This document shows, piece after piece, positions 23,323 through 32,038 of a DNA stretch of 42,385 nt (the stretch's first letter is position 1; each line of letters begins with the position of its first letter). Location: positions 1 through 42,385 of the forward strand of contig CALCNZ010000060.1 of assembly GCA_937897625.1 (NCBI GenBank), in the 5' to 3' direction. The notes below the pieces were generated by a model. The model was given only the letters and a program-made list of their open reading frames with translations. It ran no database searches and was not told where the DNA came from. The stretch is from an uncultured Flavobacteriales bacterium (GTDB taxonomy: Bacteria > Bacteroidota > Bacteroidia > Flavobacteriales_D > Sanyastnellaceae). The translations under genes were made by a program, and so were the position numbers.

Positions 23323-24882
23323 ATGAATCCTGTAAAAATACTTTGGGCCGACGACGAGATAGAATTGCTTAAACCGCACATTCTTTATCTTGAACAAAAA
23401 GGCTACGTCCTTACAACCGTGAACAACGGTCGGTCGGCTATTGATTGCGTGAAGAAAGAGTTTTTCGACATTGTTTTTTTAGATGAAAACATGCCCGGGC
23501 TCAGCGGTTTGCAAGTGCTTCAGGACATGAAAGCAATAGACTCTTCGCTTCCCATTGTAATGATTACGAAGAGTGAAGAGGAGCACATTATGGAAGATGC
23601 CATCGGCTCGAAAATTTCCGATTACCTCATCAAACCCGTTAATCCGAATCAGATTCTTCTAACCATAAAAAAGAACCTCGATGAGAAACGTTTGGTCAGC
23701 GAAAAGACCACCAACGATTACCGTCAAGAGTTTAGAGAAATTAGCATGCAGCTGGGTCAGCGCATGAATGCTGAAGAGTGGAAGAACTTCTTCAAAAAAA
23801 TGACCTATTGGTCGCAAGAGCTTCGCGGTTCGAACGACGAAGGCATGAATGAAATTTTCAAGACGCAACGAAGAGAAGCGAACGAGCAGTTTTCGAAATT
23901 CATTAAACAGAATTACCTCGAATGGATGAAAGATTTTTCGAAGGCGCCCTTGCTTTCGAATTCTGTTTTTCGTCAACGAGTGGCCCCTCTCGTTGCTTCT
24001 GCAAAGTCCGATGAGTCTGTGTTTATGTTAGTGATCGACAATTTGCGCTACGACCAATGGAAGACGCTCATTCCACACATAAAACCGTTTTACAGAATTG
24101 AAGAAGAAGACTTATTCTTCAGCATTCTTCCTACTGCTACGCACTACGCGCGCAATGCGCTGTTCTCTGGTTTAATGCCTTCTGAAATGCAAAAGCTTTA
24201 TCCGAACTGGTGGAAGAGCGAAGAAGATGAAGGTGGAAAAAACTTGCATGAAGAAGATTTCTTAGGCGCGCAATTGAAGCGTTTGGGCCTCGACGTGAAG
24301 TGGTCTTACAACAAGATTACAAATTATCACGCTGGAAAAAAACTAGCCGATTCCTATACGAATTTGTTGAAGAACAACTTGAACGTAATCGTCTACAATT
24401 TTGTGGACATGCTAAGTCATGCCCGCACAGAAATGGACGTGATAAAAGAGTTAGCAGATGATGAGCCGGCCTATCTTTCATTAACTGAAAGTTGGTTCGA
24501 ACACAGTGCGTTGTTGGAAATGCTGAAGCATTTGTCTGAGAAGAAGTGCAAGGTGATTATTACCACAGATCACGGAACTGTTCGGGTTGAAAATCCGATT
24601 CGCATTGTGGGCGACCGCACCACCAATTCAAACTTGCGTTACAAAGCAGGAAAAAATTTAGATTACAACCAAAAGGACGTGTTTGAAGTTCGCAACCCAA
24701 GCGATGCGCATTTGCCCAAACAAAACATTAGTACGGCCTTTGTTTTCGCTACGAATAACGATTTCTTTGTTTATCCGAACAACTACAATCAATTTATGAA
24801 CTACTACCAAAACACCTTTCAACACGGAGGTATTTCATTGGAGGAAATGATCATTCCATTCATTGTATTACAATCGAAATAG
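23323..24882 (+). CDS. porX: T9SS response regulator PorX (REC + PglZ domains)
   Basis: A 519-residue protein with the PorX architecture. The response-regulator receiver domain occupies residues ~1-125, with acidic pair D10/D11, phosphoacceptor D54 in VFLDENMPG, and a conserved lysine in YLIKPVNP. A helical linker follows, then a PglZ/alkaline-phosphatase-superfamily domain from ~220 with metal-site motifs FMLVIDNLRYDQW and TTDHGTVRVE. In Porphyromonas and Flavobacterium, PorX works with the histidine kinase PorY and sigma factor SigP to control T9SS genes. PorY is not in the window. tsaE follows after 1 bp. Confidence 0.93.
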   Translation: MNPVKILWADDEIELLKPHILYLEQKGYVLTTVNNGRSAIDCVKKEFFDIVFLDENMPGLSGLQVLQDMKAIDSSLPIVMITKSEEEHIMEDAIGSKISDYLIKPVNPNQILLTIKKNLDEKRLVSEKTTNDYRQEFREISMQLGQRMNAEEWKNFFKKMTYWSQELRGSNDEGMNEIFKTQRREANEQFSKFIKQNYLEWMKDFSKAPLLSNSVFRQRVAPLVASAKSDESVFMLVIDNLRYDQWKTLIPHIKPFYRIEEEDLFFSILPTATHYARNALFSGLMPSEMQKLYPNWWKSEEDEGGKNLHEEDFLGAQLKRLGLDVKWSYNKITNYHAGKKLADSYTNLLKNNLNVIVYNFVDMLSHARTEMDVIKELADDEPAYLSLTESWFEHSALLEMLKHLSEKKCKVIITTDHGTVRVENPIRIVGDRTTNSNLRYKAGKNLDYNQKDVFEVRNPSDAHLPKQNISTAFVFATNNDFFVYPNNYNQFMNYYQNTFQHGGISLEEMIIPFIVLQSK

Positions 24883-24883
24883 C

Positions 24884-25285
24884 ATGCAGCAATTTGAAGT
24901 TTATTCGTTGGAAGAATTAGAATCGCTCGCACAGCAATTCATTCAGAAACATCCTTCAGGAGTTTTTTGTGTGGAAGGGGAAATGGGCGCGGGAAAGACA
25001 ACGTTCATTTCATTGGTTGCAAAGTTGTTGGGGGAAGAGAATACAAGTTCACCTACGTTTTCATTGGTGAATGAATACCATTTGCGCAACAACGAACGCA
25101 TGTATCACTTCGATTTATACCGTGTAAAATCAAAAGCCGAACTGCAAGAGTTCGGCTTCGAAGATTATTTATTCGGCGCTCGGTATGTATTTATCGAATG
25201 GCCAGAAGTGGCTATCGACGCCTTACACGAACCGTCTTTCCTTCGCATTCGCGAAGAAGAAGGAAAGCGTGTTTTTGAGTTTTAG
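24884..25285 (+). CDS. tsaE: tRNA threonylcarbamoyladenosine biosynthesis ATPase TsaE
   Basis: A 133-residue P-loop protein that assists TsaB/TsaD in making the t6A37 modification of ANN-decoding tRNAs. Walker A is GEMGAGKT at residues 32-39, followed by SSPTFSLVNEYH, YHFDLYRV and VFIEWPE, all TsaE hallmarks. The ATG at 24884 gives the family's usual N-terminus; the frame is open further upstream into porX, but that extension is not needed. The stop codon overlaps that of the convergent gene at 25282 by 3 bp. Confidence 0.93.
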   Translation: MQQFEVYSLEELESLAQQFIQKHPSGVFCVEGEMGAGKTTFISLVAKLLGEENTSSPTFSLVNEYHLRNNERMYHFDLYRVKSKAELQEFGFEDYLFGARYVFIEWPEVAIDALHEPSFLRIREEEGKRVFEF

Positions 25286-25584
25286 TGTCCTTTGTGAGCA
25301 GGTGCCTTTGGGGCTTCTTCCACAACAATCTTTTGGTCTTCAGCTTTTTTCACGTCTTCAGTCTTCGTTCCTTCAGCTGCGTGAACCAAAGTGTCTGAAG
25401 CAGCAGTGTGCTCTTCGTGTTTCACTTCTTCAACCTCTTTCGCAGGCACATTACCTGGTAGTTTAGTCATTGGTGCTGCTGCGTGGTGGTTAATGTTCAC
25501 GAACATTAATGTTAAAATTGCAGCAATAGGAACAATGAACCATAAGAACAATGGGTTTTGCTTCGGAGAATCTGAATGTGACAT
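25282..25584 (-). CDS. Small single-span membrane protein of unknown function
   Basis: A 100-residue protein. A short polar N-terminus (MSHSDSPKQN) precedes one membrane helix (~12-31, FLWFIVPIAAILTLMFV). The rest is a low-complexity Lys/Glu/Ala/His tail ending PAHKGH, probably periplasmic or disordered. I do not recognise a family. The ATG at 25584 is chosen because a near-consensus promoter lies just upstream (25603-25633); an extension to 25677 would include that promoter. Confidence 0.6.
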   Translation of the reverse strand: MSHSDSPKQNPLFLWFIVPIAAILTLMFVNINHHAAAPMTKLPGNVPAKEVEEVKHEEHTAASDTLVHAAEGTKTEDVKKAEDQKIVVEEAPKAPAHKGH

Positions 25585-25602
25585 AGTTTTTAATTTGAGG
25601 TC

Positions 25603-25633
25603 CAAAAATAGCAGATAATTCTCTCCTTTCAAA
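25603..25633 (-). promoter_or_regulatory. Promoter of the small membrane protein gene
   Basis: On the minus strand TTTG (25633-25630), 19 bp, TATTTTTG (25610-25603): an exact fit to TTTG-N19-TAnnTTTG. Transcription would start about 12 nt before the ATG at 25584. Confidence 0.6.
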
Positions 25634-25679
25634 AATAATAAGCAAGGTTTCGTAACTTCGAAGATGAGAATACTCACTT

Positions 25680-26900
25680 ATGGCCCTTCCTAAAAAACAT
25701 TACCATTCTATTGCGCACGAAACAGCGCTTGCTCCACAAGAAGAAATGCTGCATGTTGGAAAGAACATGCAACGCTTAACCATAGGCATTCCCAAGGAGA
25801 CTTCGTTTCAAGAACGCCGCGTGGCTCTTGCGCCAGAAAGTGTTGCGTTATTGGTGAGCAGAGGTCATGAAGTAATTATTGAAGCGGGAGCGGGAAACGA
25901 GAGTAATTTCTTAGATCATGATTACAGCGAGTGCGGTGCAACCATTGTGTACGACCGTAAACAAGTCTTTCAGGCCAACACCATAATGAAGGTGGCTCCG
26001 CCGAGTTTGGAAGAAATAGAACTCATGCCCGGAAAGCAAACACTTATTTCAGCGTTGAATTTACCGGTTCAATCAAAGGAATGTTTTGTTCAGCTTTCCG
26101 CAAAGAAAATAACAGCCATTGCGTGGGATTACATTCAAGATAAAAAAGGAATTTACCCCATTGTTCGCGCAATGGCAGAGATCGCGGGAAACACGTCTAT
26201 AATGTTAGCCGCAGAATACCTCAGTCACCACACCGGCGGAAGAGGGTTAATGCTCGGAGGTATCACAGGTGTTCGTCCGACAGAGGTAGTTATTATTGGT
26301 GCCGGAACAGTTGGAGAAAACGCTGCGCGTGCGGCTCTTGGTTTGGGTGCAAGCGTAAAACTTTTCGATAACAGTATTTATAAATTGAAACGCATTCAGA
26401 ACGATTTGGGTGTTCACTTGTGGACCAGCACCATTCAGCCTTCTGAGCTTTCTCGCGCATTGAAATATGCCGATGTTGTGATTGGCGCTATTCGCGCAAA
26501 GAAAGGAAGAACTCCTGTTGTTGTTTCCGACGAGATGGTTCAAGAAATGAAAGAGGGAAGTGTTATTGTAGATGTGAGCATAGACCGCGGCGGATGTTTT
26601 GAAACGTCGGAAGTCACCAATCACGAGAACCCTACTTTCCGCAAGCACGGCGTTATTCATTATTGTGTTCCGAACATCGCAGCGCGCGTTTCAAGAACTG
26701 CGTCGTATGCACTCTCAAATATTTTCGCTCCGGTAATTTTAGATTTGGGCGACGAAGGTGGAATTGTGAATCTGATTCGAAATCAGAAAGGCTTCCGCAA
26801 CGGCGTGTATCTCTATCACGGAACCCTTACCAACGAAGACATTGCCACTACATTCGATTTGTCGTGGAAGCCTTTGGAATTGCTTATTGAAGCCATATAA
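25680..26900 (+). CDS. Alanine dehydrogenase / PNT family dehydrogenase lacking the usual catalytic His
   Basis: A 406-residue NAD-dependent dehydrogenase of the alanine dehydrogenase / transhydrogenase-alpha family. A ~32-residue N-terminal extension precedes LTIGIPKE. Conserved residues include R47 (ERRVAL, pyruvate), K104 (MKVAPP), the NAD motif IGAGTVGENAA (206-216), VDVSIDRGGCFETS and HYCVPNIAARV. In well-studied AlaDHs the catalytic histidine lies in LHLA; here the matching position reads SALNLP with N127. So activity as an alanine dehydrogenase is uncertain, although Bacteroidota homologues are commonly given that name. A shared terminator separates it from convergent gcvP. Confidence 0.8.
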   Translation: MALPKKHYHSIAHETALAPQEEMLHVGKNMQRLTIGIPKETSFQERRVALAPESVALLVSRGHEVIIEAGAGNESNFLDHDYSECGATIVYDRKQVFQANTIMKVAPPSLEEIELMPGKQTLISALNLPVQSKECFVQLSAKKITAIAWDYIQDKKGIYPIVRAMAEIAGNTSIMLAAEYLSHHTGGRGLMLGGITGVRPTEVVIIGAGTVGENAARAALGLGASVKLFDNSIYKLKRIQNDLGVHLWTSTIQPSELSRALKYADVVIGAIRAKKGRTPVVVSDEMVQEMKEGSVIVDVSIDRGGCFETSEVTNHENPTFRKHGVIHYCVPNIAARVSRTASYALSNIFAPVILDLGDEGGIVNLIRNQKGFRNGVYLYHGTLTNEDIATTFDLSWKPLELLIEAI

Positions 26901-26928
26901 AAAAAGCCCCACCGAAGTGAGGCTTTTA
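26899..26928. terminator. Bidirectional terminator between the AlaDH-family gene and gcvP
   Basis: GCCCCAC (26906-26912), loop CGAA, GTGAGGC (26917-26923): six pairs with one C/A mismatch. It is flanked by seven A on the left and four T on the right, so it can serve both convergent transcripts. Confidence 0.65.
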
Positions 26929-26945
26929 ATTGGTTGAGGTAATTC

Positions 26946-29777
26946 TTACATGAACGCTTCCATAGGCGGACAAGTACATACCAAGTTTCTATCTCCGTAA
27001 GCGTTGTCTACGCGACCAACACTTGTCCAGAATTTATTCTCACGCAAGCCAGGCATTGGATAAGCCGCAGCACTTCTCGAGTAGGCGTGGTTCCATTCGT
27101 CTGCTGTTAATTCTTGCGCCGTGTGAGGAGCCATCTTCAACAAGTTGTCTTGCTTATCTGCCGCTCCACTTTCAACGTCAGCAATTTCTTTTCTAATGTG
27201 AATCATGGCATCGCAGAAACGATCCAACTCAACCAATGGCTCGCTCTCTGTTGGCTCAACCATTAGGGTTCCAGCTACTGGGAAAGAAACGGTTGGTGCG
27301 TGGAAACCGTAGTCCATTAAACGCTTCGCAATGTCTTCCACTTCCACTCCGAAAGATTTGAATGAACGACAATCTAAAATCATTTCGTGCGCAACGTGTC
27401 CGTTGGTTCCTGTGTAAAGAACATCGTAGTGACCATTCAATTTCGCTTTCATGTAATTCGCGTTAAGAATCGCATACTTCGTTGCATCAGCAACTCCATC
27501 GAATCCCAACATCTTAATGTATCCGTAAGAGATCAATAAGATCAATGCGCTTCCGAATGGTGCAGCACTAACGCCGTTAATTCCGCTTTCACCGCCTGTT
27601 TTCACAAATACGTTTGAAGGTAGGAAAGGCTTCAAGTGCGCAGCAACACCAATGGGTCCCATGCCAGGCCCACCACCACCGTGAGGAATAGCGAAGGTCT
27701 TGTGCAAGTTCAAGTGACAAACGTCTGCGCCAATGTTACCTGGGTTGGTCAATCCAACCTGAGCGTTCATGTTCGCGCCATCCATGTATACTTGTCCGCC
27801 GTTGGCGTGAATGATATCTGTAATCTCGTTAATTGCTTCCTCGAATACACCGTGTGTAGAAGGGTAAGTCACCATTAACGCGGCAAGATTGTCTTTGTGC
27901 AATTCCGCTTTTTCGCGAAGATCAGCAACGTCTACGTTTCCGTTTTCGTCGCACTTCGTAACTACAACGGTTAATCCAGCCATTACTGCAGATGCAGGGT
28001 TGGTTCCGTGAGCAGAAGATGGAATCAAACAAATGTTACGGTGTCCTTCACCGCGACTTCTGTGGTAAGCCATAATCACCAACAAACCGGCTAACTCACC
28101 TTGCGCTCCAGAGTTTGGTTGAAGAGATACTCCAGCGAAGCCAGTGCATTCGCACAAGTCTTTCTCAAGTTCTTCCAACATCTTTTGGTAACCCTTGGTT
28201 TGTGTCGCTGGCGCGAAAGGATGAATGCTATTGAATTCAGGCCAAGACAATGGAATCATCTCACTTGTCGCATTCAATTTCATGGTGCAAGACCCCAAAG
28301 GAATCATGGCATGAGCCAATGACAAATCTTTGTTCTCTAACTTCTTCATGTAACGCAACATTTCCGTTTCACTGTGGTGTGAATTGAAATGCGGATGTGT
28401 CATGTAAGAAGAGGTTCGAGCCATTGAACCGAATGAACATTCGGTAGTTAAACTCACTGATCCTTCTTTTCCAGTTAGAATGAAGAACAGTTCGTTCAAG
28501 TCAGCAGGCTTCGTTCCTTCATTCAATGAAAGGCTTACTCCACCTGCGTGGAAGTACATGTTCACATTGTGTGAAGCTGCACGCTCTTGAATACTCGCGT
28601 CTGTTGAGGCAATAGTTAACGTGTCGTAGAACGAAGTGTTCACCACATTCATTCCAGCGCTTACCAATGCGTTGCGCAAAGAGTGTGTGTACGTATGAAT
28701 ACGTGTAGCAATGCTCTTCACTCCTTTTGGCCCGTGATACACGCCATACATAGAAGCCATTACAGCCAATAAGGCTTGAGCCGTGCAAATGTTTGAAGTT
28801 GCTTTTTCACGACGAATGTGTTGCTCGCGTGTTTGAAGCGCCATGCGGTAAGCGGTGTTACCGTGACGATCTTTCGAAACTCCGATGATACGTCCAGGCA
28901 TGTTGCGCTTGAAATCTTCTTTCGTTGCGAAGAACGCAGCGTGTGGTCCACCGAATCCCATGGGAACACCGAAGCGTTGTGAGTTTCCGAAACACAAATC
29001 AGCGCCCCATTCACCCGGAGGTGTTAAGGTGGCCAACGCCATTAAGTCTGATGCTACTGCAACGTAAACGTCGTTGGCATGCGCACCTTCACAGAAAAGT
29101 GAATAATCTTCAACGCTTCCTTCAGCATTCGGGAATTGAACACAAGCACCGAAAAACTCTGGAGTAAATACGTGTGTCTTGTAATCGCCTATTACCAGCT
29201 CAATACCGAGATGGAAAGCACGTCCTTTCAATACGTCAATGGTTTGCGGATAAGTCTTCGCATCTACGAAATACTTGTTCGCACCCGCTTGTTCCTTCGC
29301 TCTTGAGCGACTGTGGAAGAACAAGATCATGGCTTCAGCGCCCGCGGTTCCTTCATCCAACAAACTAGCGTTTGCAATAGGCAATGAAGTAAGGTCGGTA
29401 ATCATTGTTTGGAAGTTCAATAGCGCTTCTAAACGACCTTGAGCAATCTCGGCTTGGTAAGGCGTGTAAGCCGTGTACCATCCTGGATTCTCGAAAATAT
29501 TTCTAAGAATAACCGTTGGAGTAAGTGTTGGGTGATAGCCCAATCCGATGTAGTTTTTCGCAACCACATTCATTTTACCCAACTCCCAAATGTGACTTAA
29601 ATATTCGTCTTCGCTAAGCGCGTTCGTAATATTCAACGGAGCTTTCAAGCGAATGTGCGCAGGAACAGTCTCGTTAATCAATTGGTCAATAGAGTTCACA
29701 CCAATGGCTTGTAACATGTGTGATACTTCTTCTTGGCGAGGGCCGTTGTGGCGATCTCTGAAATTAGTAGATGACAT
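26946..29777 (-). CDS. gcvP: Glycine dehydrogenase (decarboxylating), P protein
   Basis: A 943-residue full-length fused P protein of the glycine cleavage system. It decarboxylates glycine and passes the aminomethyl group to the lipoyl H protein. The N-terminal half holds SYMTHPHFN-type and LGSCTMKLNA motifs. The C-terminal half holds the PLP lysine K693 in HLNLHKTFAIPHGGGGPG. The ATG at 29777 is preferred: it begins FRDRHNGPRQEE, the normal start, and a consensus promoter lies at 29798-29826, inside any longer version. The T and H protein genes are not in the window; lpdA would supply the L protein. Confidence 0.95.
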   Translation of the reverse strand: MSSTNFRDRHNGPRQEEVSHMLQAIGVNSIDQLINETVPAHIRLKAPLNITNALSEDEYLSHIWELGKMNVVAKNYIGLGYHPTLTPTVILRNIFENPGWYTAYTPYQAEIAQGRLEALLNFQTMITDLTSLPIANASLLDEGTAGAEAMILFFHSRSRAKEQAGANKYFVDAKTYPQTIDVLKGRAFHLGIELVIGDYKTHVFTPEFFGACVQFPNAEGSVEDYSLFCEGAHANDVYVAVASDLMALATLTPPGEWGADLCFGNSQRFGVPMGFGGPHAAFFATKEDFKRNMPGRIIGVSKDRHGNTAYRMALQTREQHIRREKATSNICTAQALLAVMASMYGVYHGPKGVKSIATRIHTYTHSLRNALVSAGMNVVNTSFYDTLTIASTDASIQERAASHNVNMYFHAGGVSLSLNEGTKPADLNELFFILTGKEGSVSLTTECSFGSMARTSSYMTHPHFNSHHSETEMLRYMKKLENKDLSLAHAMIPLGSCTMKLNATSEMIPLSWPEFNSIHPFAPATQTKGYQKMLEELEKDLCECTGFAGVSLQPNSGAQGELAGLLVIMAYHRSRGEGHRNICLIPSSAHGTNPASAVMAGLTVVVTKCDENGNVDVADLREKAELHKDNLAALMVTYPSTHGVFEEAINEITDIIHANGGQVYMDGANMNAQVGLTNPGNIGADVCHLNLHKTFAIPHGGGGPGMGPIGVAAHLKPFLPSNVFVKTGGESGINGVSAAPFGSALILLISYGYIKMLGFDGVADATKYAILNANYMKAKLNGHYDVLYTGTNGHVAHEMILDCRSFKSFGVEVEDIAKRLMDYGFHAPTVSFPVAGTLMVEPTESEPLVELDRFCDAMIHIRKEIADVESGAADKQDNLLKMAPHTAQELTADEWNHAYSRSAAAYPMPGLRENKFWTSVGRVDNAYGDRNLVCTCPPMEAFM

Positions 29778-29797
29778 ACATTTTGTCTTTAGGTCAG

Positions 29798-29826
29798 CAA
29801 ATATAGGTAACCACATTCAGTACAAA
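29798..29826 (-). promoter_or_regulatory. Promoter of gcvP
   Basis: On the minus strand TTTG (29826-29823), 17 bp, TATATTTG (29805-29798): an exact match to the Bacteroidota consensus. It lies 20 bp before the gcvP ATG. I see no glycine riboswitch in the 90-bp gap. Confidence 0.65.
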
Positions 29827-29851
29827 TCACAAGATTTTTATCAAGGTGTTG

Positions 29852-29859
29852 TACTTTTG
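29852..29859 (+). promoter_or_regulatory. -7 element candidate before the fRMsr gene
   Basis: TACTTTTG is an exact TAnnTTTG ending 7 nt before the ATG at 29867, so the transcript would have little or no leader. No clear TTTG is seen at the -33 position. Confidence 0.4.
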
Positions 29860-29866
29860 AACTTCT

Positions 29867-30352
29867 ATGTCTGAATTACCAACTATTTCGAAGGAACTTT
29901 CGAAGGAAAAACGTTACAAAGCCGCGTGTGCGCAGGCTTTCGCCTTGTGCAACGGCGAACCGAATTTTATTGCCAAGGCTGGAAATGTCATGGCATTACT
30001 AAAAGAAAATTTCGATTTTCTTTGGGTAGGCATCTACATCGTAAACAACAACTCCCTCAATCTCTTTGTTTTTCAAGGCCCTGTGGCCTGCACCCAAATC
30101 GAACACGGAAAAGGCGTTTGCGGAACTTCATGGGCCAATGGCGCTTCAATCATTGTTCCCAACGTAGATGAATTTCCCGGACACATTGCCTGCAGCAGCG
30201 CTTCAAAGAGCGAGATTGTGGTTCCAATTATTAAAGGGAATGAAGTGATAGGCGTCTTGGATGTCGATAGCACGCAACTCGATTTTTTCGATGAAGATGA
30301 TCTAACTGGCCTGGAAGAAATAGCGAATATTTTAGCGAATGAAGTTTTTTAA
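29867..30352 (+). CDS. msrC: Free methionine-(R)-sulfoxide reductase (GAF domain)
   Basis: A 161-residue single GAF domain with the three cysteines of the fRMsr family: C75 (GPVACTQI), C85 (GKGVCGTSW) and C109 (GHIACSSAS). These match the positions known in the E. coli enzyme (C84, C94, C118), and the SEIVVPI and GVLDVDS strands that build the pocket are present. It reduces free methionine-R-sulfoxide in the cytoplasm, probably with thioredoxin. The following lipoprotein gene overlaps its end by 14 bp. Confidence 0.9.
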   Translation: MSELPTISKELSKEKRYKAACAQAFALCNGEPNFIAKAGNVMALLKENFDFLWVGIYIVNNNSLNLFVFQGPVACTQIEHGKGVCGTSWANGASIIVPNVDEFPGHIACSSASKSEIVVPIIKGNEVIGVLDVDSTQLDFFDEDDLTGLEEIANILANEVF

Positions 30353-31925
30353 CTTTCAAAATAATGTTGTGGTTCTGTGCGCGCTCATCGCTGTGGGTTG
30401 TGCGCAGGTGCGCGGACTGAACGGCGGAGCGAAAGATGTTACTCCGCCAAAACTTTTAGCGCAAAGCATCGACTCCTTCGCCACGAATGTTGCAACGAAC
30501 ACCTTGGTTTTGAATTTCGACGAGTTCGTTCAGGCGGGTGCTGCAAATGAAATAATTGTCTCTCCTGCGTTGAAGCAACCGCCAACACTCGTTTGCAACA
30601 AACGAGTGGCTATGCTTTCGTGGAACGATACCCTGAAAGCGAGCACCACTTACACCCTAGAATTTGGCAATGCTATTTCAGATATAACCGAAGGGAATAA
30701 AGCTTCGCTGAATTTTGTTTTTGCAACCGGAAGTACACTCGATTCGGCTTCCATAAGTGGCGCTGTATACGATGCGCAGAATGGCGGAGTGCCTGAAAAA
30801 GCAACAGTAATTTTATATTCAGATAGTTTATTGGGTGAAGTGGCCTATGCGAAAAAGGTAAACGACAAGGGTGCGTTTCTCTTCAATTATTTACCGAAAG
30901 CAAATTTTTACATCGCTGCATTTTCCGATTTGAATGAAAACAGAATTTGGGATGAAAATGAAGTCGGCGATTTCATGGAAAATCCTTTCTCATCAGAGAA
31001 TAAAAACGCATTGAATTTACGTTTCTCTCCGAAGAAAGTAGAGAAGATTTCTGAAGAAATGTTTAAAACAGATTCTGTTGGAAGTGGCTTCATTGTTGGC
31101 GCTTACGGCATGATTGAAAAAATAAAGCTATCCCCTTCAACTCCGAATACGCCCTTTCGTTACGGCGCACTGGCCAACAGCGACACCTTGTTTTTCGCTT
31201 TAGGTGGAAGAGAAGGCGCCCTTCCGAACAACAACTTTGAAGGCGTAACTTTCTCGTTCAACGAACAACCTGCAGATACACTTAGTTTATTTTTAGCGAA
31301 GTCTCCGAAACTGAAAAAATTTAAATTTTCAGGAAAAATTCAACAAGATCCGAAAGCGTTAATTTTAGTGAAAGCACCGTCCTATGCGGTTTTGAAAAGG
31401 AACACCTGCGAAGTAACCGTTCAAGGAATTCAAGCAACAGGAACAATTGCAGAGACCAACTCTCCGGTGCACTTCTTCGTTCAAGTAGATGCAAGCGCAA
31501 GTGAACTTGCTGGGAAGGGAAGCATTCGAATTTTGCCGGGCGCATGGGAAACGGCATACGGTACAACAAACGATACCCTTCAACATAATTTTGAATTTCT
31601 ATCTGCTGAAAAATTGGGAAATCTAGAGCTCACCATTCCTCTTTTGGAAGACAAAAGTTTCAAGAAAATCGTGGAATTGCGGAATGAAAAAGGGGTGGTC
31701 GTACGAAAAGTTGATTATGCTGAAACACTTGTTTTCAGTGGACTTCAGCCTGGAAAATATACCGTTCGGCTGGTTCACGATGTGAATAGAAACGGTCAAT
31801 GGGATATTGCAGATCTTCAGAAAAAAATGAGATGCGAACCTGTAAGTGTTTTTGCCAAGCCCATTGAAGTGCGTGCTAATTGGAGCGTGAAGGTGGTTCT
31901 GTCTGGCGATTTGAGTTTCCCATAA
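30339..31925 (+). CDS. Lipoprotein with N-terminal Ig-like (Big_5) domain
   Basis: A 528-residue protein. The N-terminal hydrophobic segment ends in a lipobox (IAVGC, acylated Cys21). Next is an Ig-like fold of the type often annotated 'Ig-like domain-containing' in Bacteroidota (VTPPKLLAQSIDSF, TNTLVLNFDEFVQ, YTLEFGNAISD). A carboxypeptidase-regulatory-like segment follows (~140-200, ISGAVYDAQNGGV ... FLFNYLPKANFYI ... DLNENRIWDENE), and a similar PGKYTVRLVHDVNRNGQWD repeat closes the protein. It probably sits in the outer membrane. The function is unknown. Translational coupling with msrC is suggested by the 14-bp overlap. Confidence 0.8.
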   Translation: MKFFNFQNNVVVLCALIAVGCAQVRGLNGGAKDVTPPKLLAQSIDSFATNVATNTLVLNFDEFVQAGAANEIIVSPALKQPPTLVCNKRVAMLSWNDTLKASTTYTLEFGNAISDITEGNKASLNFVFATGSTLDSASISGAVYDAQNGGVPEKATVILYSDSLLGEVAYAKKVNDKGAFLFNYLPKANFYIAAFSDLNENRIWDENEVGDFMENPFSSENKNALNLRFSPKKVEKISEEMFKTDSVGSGFIVGAYGMIEKIKLSPSTPNTPFRYGALANSDTLFFALGGREGALPNNNFEGVTFSFNEQPADTLSLFLAKSPKLKKFKFSGKIQQDPKALILVKAPSYAVLKRNTCEVTVQGIQATGTIAETNSPVHFFVQVDASASELAGKGSIRILPGAWETAYGTTNDTLQHNFEFLSAEKLGNLELTIPLLEDKSFKKIVELRNEKGVVVRKVDYAETLVFSGLQPGKYTVRLVHDVNRNGQWDIADLQKKMRCEPVSVFAKPIEVRANWSVKVVLSGDLSFP

Positions 31926-32038
31926 CCCCGTTTTTTTAAACGAGGGATGTTTAACACTTTCGAAAGAAAAGTCTAAAATTGGAACTTATTGGTATTTCTT
32001 TACGTTACCAAAAACCACAACCAAGTAATTTTTACTTC

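Noticed and set aside
29778..29816. Upstream ATG for gcvP giving 13 more residues
   Set aside because: It lies within a consensus promoter (29798-29826), and the extra residues do not match the family N-terminus.
29778..29866. Glycine riboswitch in front of gcvP
   Set aside because: The gap is only 89 bp, the promoter lies close to the ATG, and no paired aptamer-like structure is visible.
31926..31946. Possible terminator after the lipoprotein gene (CCCCGTTT ... AAACGAGGG)
   Set aside because: The stem has an internal mismatch and no T run follows on the plus strand, so it is too weak to call.
31979..32038. Upstream extension of the OmpA-family gene
   Set aside because: The ATG at 32039 starts a perfect signal peptide, and the extension would bury it.
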